Shown here: positions 30,267-40,118 of the stretch, one piece after another
Numbering within the stretch: the stretch's first letter is position 1
Layout of the letters: every line of letters begins with the position of its first letter
Origin: Janthinobacterium sp. 61
GTDB lineage: Bacteria; Pseudomonadota; Gammaproteobacteria; Burkholderiales; Burkholderiaceae_D
Direction of reading: 5' to 3'
DNA: 64,000 nt
NCBI RefSeq assembly: GCF_002846335.1
Contig: NZ_PJMQ01000001.1
Location: forward strand, 5,084,001-5,148,000
The notes under the pieces: generated by a model
Database searches by the model: none
Seen by the model: the letters and a program-made list of their open reading frames with translations, nothing else
What the model was told of the DNA's origin: nothing
Translations under genes and position numbers: made by a program

Positions 30267-30580
30267 TGCCCGGCGACGGCAAGGCGTCCGAACGGGGCTT
30301 GTCGGCGCATATCCTGCCCACATCGGCGACGATGGTCGGCGTGTGCATGACGGTGCTGTCGATCGGGCACCTGGCGCCGCGCGGCGAGGTGCGCGTGGCC
30401 ATCGACAAGCTGCTCGCCGTCGATGCCATCGTCTTTCTCGTCAGCGCCGTGCTTTCGTTCATGTCGCTGCGCCCCGGCCAGTCGCGCTTGCGCTACGAAT
30501 GGTGGGGTGAACTGCTGTTCATTTGCGGCCTGGCCCTGCTGGCGCTGGGTGCCGTGGTGCTGGCCTTCGTCATCAACTGA
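30266..30580 (+). CDS. Small membrane protein of unknown function
   Basis: 104 residues from the ATG at 30266; a TTG three bases earlier also exists. Hydrophobic segments lie around SATMVGVCMTVLSIGHL, LLAVDAIVFLVSAVLSFMSL and LLFICGLALLALGAVVLAFVI, so it probably spans the inner membrane three times. I do not recognise the family. It overlaps the preceding exported protein, which suggests the two act together. Confidence 0.75.
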   Translation: MPGDGKASERGLSAHILPTSATMVGVCMTVLSIGHLAPRGEVRVAIDKLLAVDAIVFLVSAVLSFMSLRPGQSRLRYEWWGELLFICGLALLALGAVVLAFVIN

Positions 30581-30601
30581 TCTCGGTCAGTTGACATCGA
30601 A

Positions 30602-31639
30602 TCAGCTGACCGCGAGCACGCGTCCTTCGGCGGCGCTTTGCAGCGCCAGTTCGATCAGGCGTATTGTCGCTGCCGCATCCTCGGCTGCTACGGGCGCCGG
30701 TGCGCCGTGGCGGATGGCGTCGGCCATGCCCTGGTAAAAGTCCTGGTAGCGGCCCGCCTGCATGTCGAGGTGTTCAAAATGTCCATCCGGCTGGGTACCC
30801 AGGTGCAGCGCGCCGCGCACGGGGTCCACGCCCCAACCTGGCTGTCCCGGCCTGCCGCCCGCCTTCAGGGCATCTTCCTGCGGGTCGAGGCCAAACTTCA
30901 CGAAACTCCCCTTGTCGCCATGCACGGCGAAGCGCGCCGTCGGCGCCTTCACCAGGCAGCCGGCTTGCAGCACCACGCGCAAGCGGTCGTAGTACAAAAC
31001 GATGTGCATATAGTCGACTGCTTGCGCCCCATCGCGCTGCAGGACGATATCGGCGTACAGTTTTTCCGGCTGGCCGAACAGCTGCATGGCCTGGTCCAGC
31101 ATGTGCGGGCCCAGGTCGTACAGCAAGCCGCCACCGGGTGCGCCAGACTCGCGCCAGCGCTGGCGGATCTCGGGGCGGAAACGGTCGAAATGCGATTCGA
31201 CGCTGGCGATGCGCCCCAGGGTGCCCTGTGCCAGCAGTGTTTTCAGGGTCAGGAAGTCGCCATCCCAGCGCCGGTTGTGATACACGCTGAGCACCAGCTT
31301 GCGTTCCTTGGCCAGGGCGATCAGGGTCTGCGCCTCGGCGCTGGAAATAGTAAATGGCTTGTCGACCACCACGTGCTTGCCCGCCTGCAGGGCCGCCAGG
31401 GCCAGGCTGAAATGCGCTTCATTGGGCGCGGCGATGACGACCAGCTCGATCGACGCATCGGCAAACAGCTGCGCCGCTTCCGCATACACGGTCGTATTCG
31501 GCCAATCCTTGTGCACGAGCTCCGGTTTGCTGGAGGCGACGGCGGCCAGTTCCAGGGCAGAGACGGTAGACAGGACGGGGGCGTGGAAGGTGGAGCCGGC
31601 AAAGCCGTAGCCAACCAGGCCGGTTTTGATCTTGTTCAT
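30602..31639 (-). CDS. Gfo/Idh/MocA family oxidoreductase
   Basis: 345 residues. The N-terminal Rossmann domain opens with KTGLVGYGFAGSTFHAPVLSTV, a NAD(P) binding turn. The conserved lysine lies in GKHVVVDKPFTISSAEAQTLI (the (E/D)KP motif). The C-terminal domain carries GGGLLYDLGPHMLDQAMQLFG, with the substrate-side Asp and His. The length and sequence resemble the YdgJ/scyllo-inositol dehydrogenase branch, but the substrate is not established. It converges with the small membrane protein gene. Confidence 0.9.
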   Translation of the reverse strand: MNKIKTGLVGYGFAGSTFHAPVLSTVSALELAAVASSKPELVHKDWPNTTVYAEAAQLFADASIELVVIAAPNEAHFSLALAALQAGKHVVVDKPFTISSAEAQTLIALAKERKLVLSVYHNRRWDGDFLTLKTLLAQGTLGRIASVESHFDRFRPEIRQRWRESGAPGGGLLYDLGPHMLDQAMQLFGQPEKLYADIVLQRDGAQAVDYMHIVLYYDRLRVVLQAGCLVKAPTARFAVHGDKGSFVKFGLDPQEDALKAGGRPGQPGWGVDPVRGALHLGTQPDGHFEHLDMQAGRYQDFYQGMADAIRHGAPAPVAAEDAAATIRLIELALQSAAEGRVLAVS

Positions 31640-31736
31640 GGCGGGTTCACAGGTGCGTGGAAGAATCCATGATCATACCCGCAAGCGGGCGGCGGCAGCG
31701 CTGCTGCAATGTTGCTACGATGCCGCCGCGCATACA

Positions 31737-32984
31737 TTAGTTCAGGCTCCAGACGTATTGCACCTTGACGCTGGCGCTGACAGGCTTGCCGCCAGCAAGG
31801 GCAGGCTTGAACGTACACTTGGCAATGCCGCTGCGCGCCGCCTCGTCGAGGGCCGGATGGCCGCTGCTTTTGACCACGCTCGAGCCCAACACCTTGCCGG
31901 AGGCATTGACGTCAAAGGACATGTTGACCGTGCCCTCTTCTTTCGCCTGCAGCGATGCGGCTGGGTAGACCGGTTTGCCGCAGACGCCAAAGTCGATGAT
32001 GGGCCGGCGCTCCAGTACAGGTGCACTGTCGGCGGCGACGGCCTGGCGGTAGATGCCGAGGCAGGCGCCGGCGAGGGCCAGCAGCGGCACGGCCGCTTTC
32101 CAGTTCAAGGTTTGTGGTGCAGGGCGCAGCAATCGTTTGATACGTGACATAAGATCTCCTCCGTTGGCCGCTTGGGCCAGGTGGTGGGTTGAGAACTGGA
32201 GACGTTCCAGTTCCGAGAGTGCAAGAGCCAGACGCCGCGGTTCGCCCAGTTGTCTTGCTGCGAAATCATCTGCAATATGTTCGCGTTCGAGGCGCACGCC
32301 GCGAGAGATCCACCAGACGGCAGGGTGGAAGAACAGCAGCGTCTCGATGGCGTTTTGCAGCAGGTTGATCAGATAATCGTGGCGCCGGATGTGCGCCAGT
32401 TCGTGCGCCAGCAGCGCATCGAGCAGGTGCGGCGGCATGCCGGTGATCAGCGCTGCAGGCACCAGCACCATGGGGCGCCAGATGCCGGCCGTGAGCGGGC
32501 TGGCAATGTTGTCGAGCACGCGCAGACGCACGGGCCGTCCCACGCCGGCATGCTGCGCCATGCGCGACAGCCTTGTCTGCAGTTGCGGGTGCGTGGCCCC
32601 GGTGTTCCTGGCGCTGCGCTCTATCCACAGCATGCCCAGCGCCATGCGCACGGCCAGCACGGCGGCGCACAGGGCCCACACGCCGACGACGGCGCGCAGC
32701 AGCAGGTCCAGGTCGGGCAAGCTGTCGGGCGCCAGCAGGGCGGCCGGCAGCAAGGCACTGGAGAACAGCGCGCCCGTGGCATCGCCGCCGGCCAGGCGCA
32801 GATACAAGCCCGCCGCCGGCCATGCCAGGCTGGCCAGCAAGGCGCCGCAACCGATGGCGTAGCGCGCCTCGGGACGCGCGTTGCGCAGGGCCGCCCACGC
32901 CAGCGCCGTGGCGCAGCCGATCAGCAAGCCTTGCCACAGGAAGTGCAGCAGGGTCCAGCCCAGCGCTGGCACGAAGCCGTTCAT
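31737..32984 (-). CDS. BlaR1/MecR1-like M56 peptidase with C-terminal TonB domain
   Basis: 415 residues. An N-terminal multi-span membrane part (WTLLHFLWQGLLIGCATALAWAAL) is followed by the M56 zinc motif HELAH at residues 194-198 (LLAHELAHIRRHDYLINLL) and the second-ligand region EREHIADDFAARQLG. The C-terminal 90 residues (FGVCGKPVYPAASLQAKEEGTVNMSFDVNASGKVLGSSVVKSSGHPALDEAA) form a TonB C-terminal domain. This replaces the penicillin-sensor domain of classic BlaR1. The gene overlaps the BlaI-like repressor gene (ATGA), so it is probably its signalling protease. What it senses is unknown. Confidence 0.88.
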   Translation of the reverse strand: MNGFVPALGWTLLHFLWQGLLIGCATALAWAALRNARPEARYAIGCGALLASLAWPAAGLYLRLAGGDATGALFSSALLPAALLAPDSLPDLDLLLRAVVGVWALCAAVLAVRMALGMLWIERSARNTGATHPQLQTRLSRMAQHAGVGRPVRLRVLDNIASPLTAGIWRPMVLVPAALITGMPPHLLDALLAHELAHIRRHDYLINLLQNAIETLLFFHPAVWWISRGVRLEREHIADDFAARQLGEPRRLALALSELERLQFSTHHLAQAANGGDLMSRIKRLLRPAPQTLNWKAAVPLLALAGACLGIYRQAVAADSAPVLERRPIIDFGVCGKPVYPAASLQAKEEGTVNMSFDVNASGKVLGSSVVKSSGHPALDEAARSGIAKCTFKPALAGGKPVSASVKVQYVWSLN

Positions 32985-33364
32985 GATTGATCCTCCTTGA
33001 GCATTTTTTCTATCTCTTCACGTTCTGCGCGCGACACGCCCGTGCGCAGCGCCGCCAGCACCAGCGCCTTGGCCGAACCGGCAAAGGCCTTCTGCATCAA
33101 TTCCTTGAGCAGGTTCGTCTGCAGGCTGTCCTGCGCCTGGGCCGGCGCATACACGTGCGAACGCTGGCTTGCGTCGCGAATCAGCAAGCCCTTGGTGTGC
33201 ATGATCTGCATCAGGCGCAGCACGGTGCCATACGTGATGGCCGGCTTGGCCAGGGCCATCGCCTCGTGCACCTGCTTGGCCGTGGCGGCGCCCAGCGGCC
33301 ACAGTGCCTGCAGCAGATCGAGTTCGGCTGCCGTCGGTTTCGGGATGTCGTGCGTCTTGGTCAT
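32981..33364 (-). CDS. BlaI/MecI/CopY-family transcriptional repressor
   Basis: About 127 residues from MTKTHDIPKPTAAELDLLQALWPLGAATAKQVHEAM; the frame continues 28 codons upstream through the promoter, so this start is preferred. The winged helix (KPAITYGTVLRLMQIMHTKGLLIRDASQRSHVYAPAQ) is diagnostic of the Penicillinase_R family. These dimeric repressors are inactivated by cleavage when the BlaR1 partner is triggered. A dyad overlapping its own promoter at 33411-33428 is the likely operator. No beta-lactamase gene lies in the window. Confidence 0.9.
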   Translation of the reverse strand: MTKTHDIPKPTAAELDLLQALWPLGAATAKQVHEAMALAKPAITYGTVLRLMQIMHTKGLLIRDASQRSHVYAPAQAQDSLQTNLLKELMQKAFAGSAKALVLAALRTGVSRAEREEIEKMLKEDQS

Positions 33365-33398
33365 GCTGTTTTCCTCTTGCCTGAAAATCAATAAGGTT

Positions 33399-33428
33399 AG
33401 AATAGTCGTTGTAGACAGAAATGTATAC
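33399..33428 (-). promoter_or_regulatory. Promoter with overlapping BlaI-type operator
   Basis: On the minus strand, TATACA (33422-33427) and TATTCT (33399-33404) form -35 and -10 hexamers with 17 bases between them. The dyad TAGACA-GAAA-TGTATA at 33412-33427, flanked by G and C, matches in 5 of 6 arm positions. Its TACA/TGTA-like cores resemble BlaI/MecI operators and overlap the -35 box and spacer, as expected for repression. Confidence 0.55.
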
Positions 33429-33510
33429 TTTAATTTTATGTGCCGCATAAACGCCTTCCAGGCATGCGGAAAAAACTAGACAAGCTTGTTTATGAGTGGA
33501 GTGGCCAGGC

Positions 33511-33539
33511 AAAAAAAAAGACGCCGCGGCGTCTTTTTT
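33511..33539. terminator. Bidirectional terminator after gatB
   Basis: GACGCCGCGGCGTC is a perfect palindrome flanked by a run of nine A on one side and six T on the other. It lies 15 bases past the gatB stop and can terminate the minus-strand gatCAB operon. On the plus strand nothing reads into it. Confidence 0.85.
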
Positions 33540-33553
33540 GGGGGGCGTGGGAA

Positions 33554-35014
33554 TTATCCGGCCAGCTTGGCCTTCAGCATTTCCGTCAGCTGGGCCGGGT
33601 TGGCCTTGCCCTTGGACGCTTTCATTGCCTGGCCGATCAGCGCGTTGATGGCCGCTTCCTTGCCGGCGCGGTATTGCTCCACCGACTTGGCGTTGGCCGC
33701 CAGTACTTCATCAACGATGGCTTCCAGGGCGCCCGAGTCCGAGATCTGTTTCAGGCCCTTGGCGTCGATGATGGCGTCGACCAGGTTCTCGTCGCTGGAC
33801 TTGGCTTCCCACATGCCGGCGAAGACTTCCTTTGCCGCCTTGTTCGAGATCGTGCCGTCGGCGATGCGCTTGAGCATGGCGGCCAGCTGCGCGGCGGAGA
33901 CGGGGGCGTCGTCCAGGTCCACGCCTTCTCGGTTCAGTGTCGACGACACGTCGCCCATCAGCCAGTTGGCGGCAGCCTTGGCGTTTTCCTTGCCGGCCTT
34001 GTCCACCACGGCGACGAAATAGGTCGCCATGGCTTTCGATTGCGTCAGCACCAGCGCATCATATTCAGGCAGCGCGTATTCGCTGATGAAACGCGCGCGC
34101 ATGGCGGCCGGCAGTTCCGGCATCGAGGCCTTGACGGTGTCGATCCACGCTTGCGAGATGACCAGCGGCGGCAGGTCGGGGTCCGGGAAGTAGCGATAAT
34201 CCTGGGCGTCTTCCTTGCTGCGCATTTCGCGCGTTTCCTTGCGATCCGGGTCGTACAAACGCGTGGCTTGCACGACCTTGCCGCCGTCTTCGATCAGCTC
34301 GATCTGGCGGCGCACTTCCACGTGCACGGCTTCCTCGATGAAGCGGAAGGAGTTCAGGTTCTTGATCTCGCAGCGGGTGCCGAATTCTTTCTGGCCGACA
34401 GGACGCACGGAGACGTTGACGTCGCAGCGGAACGAGCCTTCCTGCATGTTGCCGTCGCAAACGCCCAGCCACATGACCAGCGAGTGCAGGGCCTTGGCGT
34501 AGGCCACGGCTTCGGCAGCGCTGCGGATCTCCGGTTCCGAAACGATTTCCAGCAGCGGCGTGCCGGCGCGGTTCAAGTCAATGCCGCTCATGCCTGCGTA
34601 GTCTTCGTGCAGGGATTTACCCGCGTCTTCTTCCAGGTGGGCGCGCGTCAGGTTCACCGTCTTGGTGACGAATTCGCCATCCTTTTCATAGCCGAAGGTC
34701 AGCGCGCCGCCGATGACGACAGGGTCCTCGAACTGGCTGATCTGGTAGCCCTTGGGCGAATCCGGATAAAAATAATTCTTGCGCGCGAAGACCGAGTGCG
34801 GCGCGACGGTGGCGCCGACGGCCAGGCCGAAGCGGATTGCGCGGTCGACCGCTTGCTTGTTCATGACGGGCAGCACGCCTGGCAGCGCCAGGTCTACCGG
34901 GCTGGCCTGCGTGTTGGCGTCGGCGCCGTACTTGATCGGCGAACCGCTGAAAATTTTGGATTCGGTCGTGAGCTGCACGTGGTTCTCAAGACCGATGACG
35001 ACTTCCCATTGCAT
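33554..35014 (-). CDS. gatB: Asp-tRNA(Asn)/Glu-tRNA(Gln) amidotransferase subunit B
   Basis: 486 residues, full length. It begins [26 protein letters not shown], the standard GatB start with metal and tRNA contacts. The cradle domain includes [24 protein letters not shown] and [12 protein letters not shown]. The C-terminal helical and YqeY-like tail ([28 protein letters not shown] ... [17 protein letters not shown]) binds tRNA. GatB phosphorylates the misacylated Glu or Asp of tRNA so that the ammonia from GatA can amidate it. Last gene of the gatC-gatA-gatB order, 50 bases after gatA, followed by a terminator. Confidence 0.97.
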   Translation of the reverse strand: MQWEVVIGLENHVQLTTESKIFSGSPIKYGADANTQASPVDLALPGVLPVMNKQAVDRAIRFGLAVGATVAPHSVFARKNYFYPDSPKGYQISQFEDPVVIGGALTFGYEKDGEFVTKTVNLTRAHLEEDAGKSLHEDYAGMSGIDLNRAGTPLLEIVSEPEIRSAAEAVAYAKALHSLVMWLGVCDGNMQEGSFRCDVNVSVRPVGQKEFGTRCEIKNLNSFRFIEEAVHVEVRRQIELIEDGGKVVQATRLYDPDRKETREMRSKEDAQDYRYFPDPDLPPLVISQAWIDTVKASMPELPAAMRARFISEYALPEYDALVLTQSKAMATYFVAVVDKAGKENAKAAANWLMGDVSSTLNREGVDLDDAPVSAAQLAAMLKRIADGTISNKAAKEVFAGMWEAKSSDENLVDAIIDAKGLKQISDSGALEAIVDEVLAANAKSVEQYRAGKEAAINALIGQAMKASKGKANPAQLTEMLKAKLAG

Positions 35015-35064
35015 AGTGTTCTCGCTTATTTTTTAGTGGCGCCGCCAGGGCGGCGCGTCTGTTC

Positions 35065-36549
35065 TTAAATGCCGGCAGGGCTGCGCGTATGCCAGTCCGT
35101 CACTTGCTGGAACTGGTGGGCCACGTTCAGCAGCTTGGCTTCGCCAAAATAATTGCCGATGATTTGCAGGCCAACGGGGCGCTTGGCGTTTTTCTCGCCG
35201 GTGCCGAAACCGCAAGGGATCGACATGCCGGGCAGGCCGGCCAGGCTGGTCGACAGGGTGTAGATGTCGGCCAGGTAGTTCGCCACCGGGTCATCCGTCT
35301 TGTCGCCCAGGTCCCAGGCGACAGTTGGCGCGACCGGTCCCATGATGACGTCACAGACGGCGTTCGGACCATTTAATACGGCATCGAAATCCTGCGCGAT
35401 CAGGCGGCGGATCTTTTGCGCCTTCAGGTAGTAGGCGTCGTAGTAGCCGTGGCACAGCACATAGGTACCGACCATGATGCGGCGCTGCACTTCCGGGCCG
35501 AAGCCCTGTGCGCGCGATTTCTTGTACATGTCCTGCAAGTCCTTGTACTCGGCGGCGCGGTGGCCGTAGCGCACGCCGTCGTAGCGCGACAGGTTCGACG
35601 ACGCTTCAGCCGGGGCGATCATGTAGTAGGCGGGAATCGACAGGGCCGTGTTCGGCAGCGAGATGTCGACCAGGGTGGCACCCAGTTTTTCATACTGCGC
35701 CAGTGCGCCGCGCACGGCCGCTTCCACGTCCTTGGCCAGGCCCTCGCCGAAGTACTCGCGCGGCACGCCGATGCGCAAGCCCGTCAACGGCTGGCCCAGC
35801 TCACGCGAAAAATCTTCCGCCACGCCGCCTTGTTCCGGGGAGAGGCTGGTCGAGTCGCGCTCGTCGAAGCCGGCCATGGCGGTGAGCAGCAGGGCGCAGT
35901 CTTCGGCCGAGCGAGCCATCGGGCCACCCTGGTCCAGCGACGAGGCAAAGGCGATCATGCCGAAGCGCGACACGCGGCCATAGGTTGGCTTGATGCCGGT
36001 GATGCCGCAGAAGGCGGCAGGCTGGCGGATCGAGCCGCCCGTGTCGGTGCCGGTGGCCGCGGGCGTCAGGCCTGCAGCAACGGCGGCGGCCGAGCCGCCG
36101 GACGAGCCGCCCGGCACTGCTGTTGTATCCCAAGGATTCTTCACGGCGCCGAAGGCCGAGTTTTCGTTGCCGGAACCCATGGCGAATTCATCGCAATTGA
36201 CCTTGCCCAGGGTGACCATGCCGGCCGCCAGGAATTTTTCCACCACGGTGGCGTCAAACGGGCTGGCGTAGTTGGCCAGCATTTTCGAGCCGGCCGTGGT
36301 GCGCCAGCCACGGGTCACGAACAGGTCCTTGTGCGCGATCGGCACGCCCGTCAATGGTGTGGCCGTGCCGGCGGCGATGCGCGCGTCGGCCTCTGCAGCT
36401 TGCGCCAGGGTCAAGGCACGGTCGACGTGCAGGAAGGCGTTCGAGTTGTCCGCTGCGATGCGGTCGAGGAAGTGCGTCGCCAGTGCAACGGCGGAAATTT
36501 CCTTGTTCTGCAAAAGCGTGGACAGCTGTTTGATGGATTTTGTATGCAT
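35065..36549 (-). CDS. gatA: Asp-tRNA(Asn)/Glu-tRNA(Gln) amidotransferase subunit A
   Basis: 494 residues from [24 protein letters not shown]; 15 upstream codons of the frame are not family-like. The amidase-signature triad is intact: Lys74 in PIAHKDLF, Ser149 in [17 protein letters not shown] and Ser173 in [16 protein letters not shown]. The spacing of 75 and 24 residues equals that of characterised GatA. GatA releases ammonia from glutamine and passes it to GatB. A large hairpin fills the 180 bases between gatC and gatA. Confidence 0.97.
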   Translation of the reverse strand: MHTKSIKQLSTLLQNKEISAVALATHFLDRIAADNSNAFLHVDRALTLAQAAEADARIAAGTATPLTGVPIAHKDLFVTRGWRTTAGSKMLANYASPFDATVVEKFLAAGMVTLGKVNCDEFAMGSGNENSAFGAVKNPWDTTAVPGGSSGGSAAAVAAGLTPAATGTDTGGSIRQPAAFCGITGIKPTYGRVSRFGMIAFASSLDQGGPMARSAEDCALLLTAMAGFDERDSTSLSPEQGGVAEDFSRELGQPLTGLRIGVPREYFGEGLAKDVEAAVRGALAQYEKLGATLVDISLPNTALSIPAYYMIAPAEASSNLSRYDGVRYGHRAAEYKDLQDMYKKSRAQGFGPEVQRRIMVGTYVLCHGYYDAYYLKAQKIRRLIAQDFDAVLNGPNAVCDVIMGPVAPTVAWDLGDKTDDPVANYLADIYTLSTSLAGLPGMSIPCGFGTGEKNAKRPVGLQIIGNYFGEAKLLNVAHQFQQVTDWHTRSPAGI

Positions 36550-36606
36550 GGCGTTTCTATTTTTATCTATTCGGCAAGGTTGTTGTTCGTGCACTGCGCC
36601 GTTCTA

Positions 36607-36724
36607 GCGCCTGACAGAAGCGTAGCGAGCGAAAGTGAGTTGTGGCCGAGAAGCGGGGCTGTGCTTAGGCACAGTGAGCATCGGAGGCCGCAAGTCGCGA
36701 CGCGCAGTAGCTTATGTCAGGTGC
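36607..36724 (-). repeat. Long imperfect hairpin between gatC and gatA
   Basis: The outer arms GCGCCTGACA (36607-36616) and TGTCAGGTGC (36715-36724) are complementary with one G-U type pair. At the centre, CTGTGC (36659-36664) and GCACAG (36669-36674) form a perfect 6-base stem with loop TTAG. Intermediate segments pair partly. The element begins 4 bases after the gatC stop. It has no T-run, so it could be a mobile palindromic repeat or an RNA stabiliser rather than a terminator. Confidence 0.55.
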
Positions 36725-36727
36725 CAG

Positions 36728-37030
36728 TTATTCGATCACTTTCGGCACCAGATACAGGCCATCCTGGACTTTCGGTGCCACTGCCTGGTAGGCGTCGCGG
36801 TGATTTGCTTCGGTGGCGATGTCCTCGCGCAGGCGCAGGGCGATATTGTCCATATGGGCGGCCAGCGGGTGGCTCAGGGGGGCCACGCCATCGGTATTGA
36901 CGGCTTGCATTTGTTCGGCCAGTGCAAAAATCTTGTTCAATTGGGCCAGCGACGTGACGGCCTGATCGTCGGCCATTTCAAGTTGTGCCAGGTGGGCGAT
37001 GCGTTTTACGTCGGATAGTGTCAGGGACAT
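36728..37030 (-). CDS. gatC: Asp-tRNA(Asn)/Glu-tRNA(Gln) amidotransferase subunit C
   Basis: 100 residues from [24 protein letters not shown]. The frame extends 49 codons upstream, but those are basic and unrelated. The helical N-terminus and the segment [30 protein letters not shown] are diagnostic of GatC, which wraps the GatA-GatB interface and stabilises the complex. First gene of gatCAB, divergent from mreB across 351 bases. Confidence 0.95.
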   Translation of the reverse strand: MSLTLSDVKRIAHLAQLEMADDQAVTSLAQLNKIFALAEQMQAVNTDGVAPLSHPLAAHMDNIALRLREDIATEANHRDAYQAVAPKVQDGLYLVPKVIE

Positions 37031-38425
<1,395 letters not shown>

Positions 38426-38436
38426 TCTGACAGAAG

Positions 38437-38464
38437 GGCCGGAAACCAACTCCGGCCTTTTTTT
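38437..38464 (+). terminator. Terminator-like hairpin between mreB and mreC
   Basis: GGCCGGA at 38437-38443 pairs with TCCGGCC at 38451-38457 across a seven-base loop, followed by a run of seven to eight T. It lies 12 bases after the mreB stop. It probably ends part of the mreB transcripts while allowing read-through into mreCD-mrdA-rodA. Confidence 0.75.
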
Positions 38465-38529
38465 GGTTTTGGCGCCGGTGTTCGACCGGGCCTTGCACGT
38501 TGGCGCACTGCGCCTGATTATTGGATGTC

Positions 38530-39597
38530 ATGGAATACAGTCCTCCGCCACTTTTCAAACAAGGCGCCTCCGCCCGCGTCAAGATGATGGTGTTCGCCGG
38601 CATTTCTATCGCCCTGTTGCTGGTCGATTCGCGCATGCACGCCTTGACAGCCGTGCGCCAGGCAGTCGGCACCGTGCTGTATCCGGTGCAGATGGCAGCC
38701 CTGGTGCCGCGCGATGTGGCGCTTGGCGTCGGCAACTACTTTTCTTCGCTGTCTTCCCTGGAAAAACAGGTGCGCGACCTGAAGCACGAACAAATCGCTT
38801 CGGCGCAGATCATGCAGCAGGCGCAGCTCAATATCGTTGAAAACAACCATTTGCGCAAATTGATGGAGGCGCGCGAAAGAGTCCCCGTCAAGACCCTGAT
38901 GGCTGAAGTGCTGTATGACACGCGCGATTCTGCCACGCGCAAGATCGTGCTGGACAGGGGCATCCAGAATGGCGTCGAACTGGGCCGCCCCGTGATCGAC
39001 AACCTGGGCGTGGTGGGACAAGTCACGCGCGTGTTCCCGTTCACCTCGGAAGTGACCTTGCTGACCGATGAAGAACAAGCCATTCCCGTGCAGCTGCTGC
39101 GCAATGGCGTGCGCAGCGTGGCCATCGGTCGCGGCAAATCCGGCACCATGGAGCTGCGTTTTACAGCGCCCACCGCCGATATCCAGATCGGTGACATCGT
39201 CATTACCTCTGGCCTCGACGGCCTGTACCCGGCCGGCCTGGCAGTGGCGCGCGTGACACTGGTCGAGCGCAACGCGCATGGCCCGTTTGGCCGCGTCGTG
39301 TGCCAGCCGCTGGCCGGCATCGAACGCAACACCCAACTGCTTATCTTGATGACGTCGCCCGAGATGCCCGCCCGCCCGCCGACCGAAGAAGTCAAGACGG
39401 GCCGCAAGATTGCCGGCAAGATGGCGCCGATCAAGGACCCTGTCAAGGAGGCTGCCGCCGGCGGGGCGGCGACAGCGCCGGCCACCGCACCGGCCACACC
39501 GGCCGCGAAGCCGTCCGCTAGCCCGGTTCCGAAACCGGCGGCGCCGGCCGCTGCCACAACACCTGCTGCCGTGCCACCGAAGGAAGCGACACGATGA
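38530..39597 (+). CDS. mreC: Rod shape-determining protein MreC
   Basis: About 355 residues from the ATG at 38530 (MEYSPPPLFKQGASARVKMMVFAGISIALLL); a TTG three codons earlier is less likely. A single N-terminal membrane helix is followed by a coiled coil (LEKQVRDLKHEQIASAQIMQQAQLNIVENNHLRKLMEA) and the periplasmic beta domains (VVGQVTRVFPFTSEVTLLTDEEQAIPVQL). The C-terminal 70 residues are a low-complexity Ala/Pro tail (TAPATAPATPAAKPSASPVPKP). MreC links MreB to PBP2 in the periplasm. It overlaps mreD by four bases. Confidence 0.95.
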   Translation: MEYSPPPLFKQGASARVKMMVFAGISIALLLVDSRMHALTAVRQAVGTVLYPVQMAALVPRDVALGVGNYFSSLSSLEKQVRDLKHEQIASAQIMQQAQLNIVENNHLRKLMEARERVPVKTLMAEVLYDTRDSATRKIVLDRGIQNGVELGRPVIDNLGVVGQVTRVFPFTSEVTLLTDEEQAIPVQLLRNGVRSVAIGRGKSGTMELRFTAPTADIQIGDIVITSGLDGLYPAGLAVARVTLVERNAHGPFGRVVCQPLAGIERNTQLLILMTSPEMPARPPTEEVKTGRKIAGKMAPIKDPVKEAAAGGAATAPATAPATPAAKPSASPVPKPAAPAAATTPAAVPPKEATR

Positions 39598-40106
39598 ACC
39601 GCCCGCATTACATCCTGCTGCCGGTCAGCCCCCTGTTCATCGGATTTTCCCTGCTGTGCGCTTTTCTGCTGAACCTGCTGCCATGGGGGCAGTTTGTCGG
39701 CGTGCCCGATTTCGTCGCCCTGGTGCTGGTCTTCTGGGGCATCCACCAGCCGCGCAAGGTCGGCATCGGCGTGGCGTTCTTCATGGGTTTGATGATGGAC
39801 GTGCACGACTCGACCCTGCTGGGTGAGAATGCGCTGGCCTACACCTTGCTGTCCTACTTCGCCATCATGATGCACCGCCGCGTGCTGTGGTTCCCCATCC
39901 TGACGCAGGCGCTGCACGTGCTGCCGCTGCTGCTGCTGACGCAGGCGCTGCAATTGCTGACGCGCCTGATCGTCTCGGGCCGTTTCCCCGGATGGCTCAA
40001 TTTCATCGAGAGCTTCGTCGCCGTGGCCCTGTGGCCCTTCGTCACGTGGATCTTGCTGGCGCCGCAGCGCCGCGCCGTGGACCGCGACCACAACCGGCCG
40101 ATTTGA
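39594..40106 (+). CDS. mreD: Rod shape-determining protein MreD
   Basis: 170 residues, almost wholly hydrophobic, with about five to six membrane helices. Typical features are LPWGQFVGVPDFVALVLVFWGIHQPRKVGIGVAFFMGLMMDVHDSTLLGENALAYTLLSYF, the conserved MreD core with the DxHD-like loop. MreD is an inner-membrane member of the elongasome. The ATG overlaps the mreC stop by an ATGA junction, and mrdA starts 12 bases after its own stop. Confidence 0.93.
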   Translation: MNRPHYILLPVSPLFIGFSLLCAFLLNLLPWGQFVGVPDFVALVLVFWGIHQPRKVGIGVAFFMGLMMDVHDSTLLGENALAYTLLSYFAIMMHRRVLWFPILTQALHVLPLLLLTQALQLLTRLIVSGRFPGWLNFIESFVAVALWPFVTWILLAPQRRAVDRDHNRPI

Positions 40107-40118
40107 CGGGCGCCTGCC

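Noticed and set aside
33440..35068. A 542-codon plus-strand open frame opposite gatB.
   Set aside because: gatB is certain on the minus strand; this is its shadow, and no ribosome site or domain is visible.
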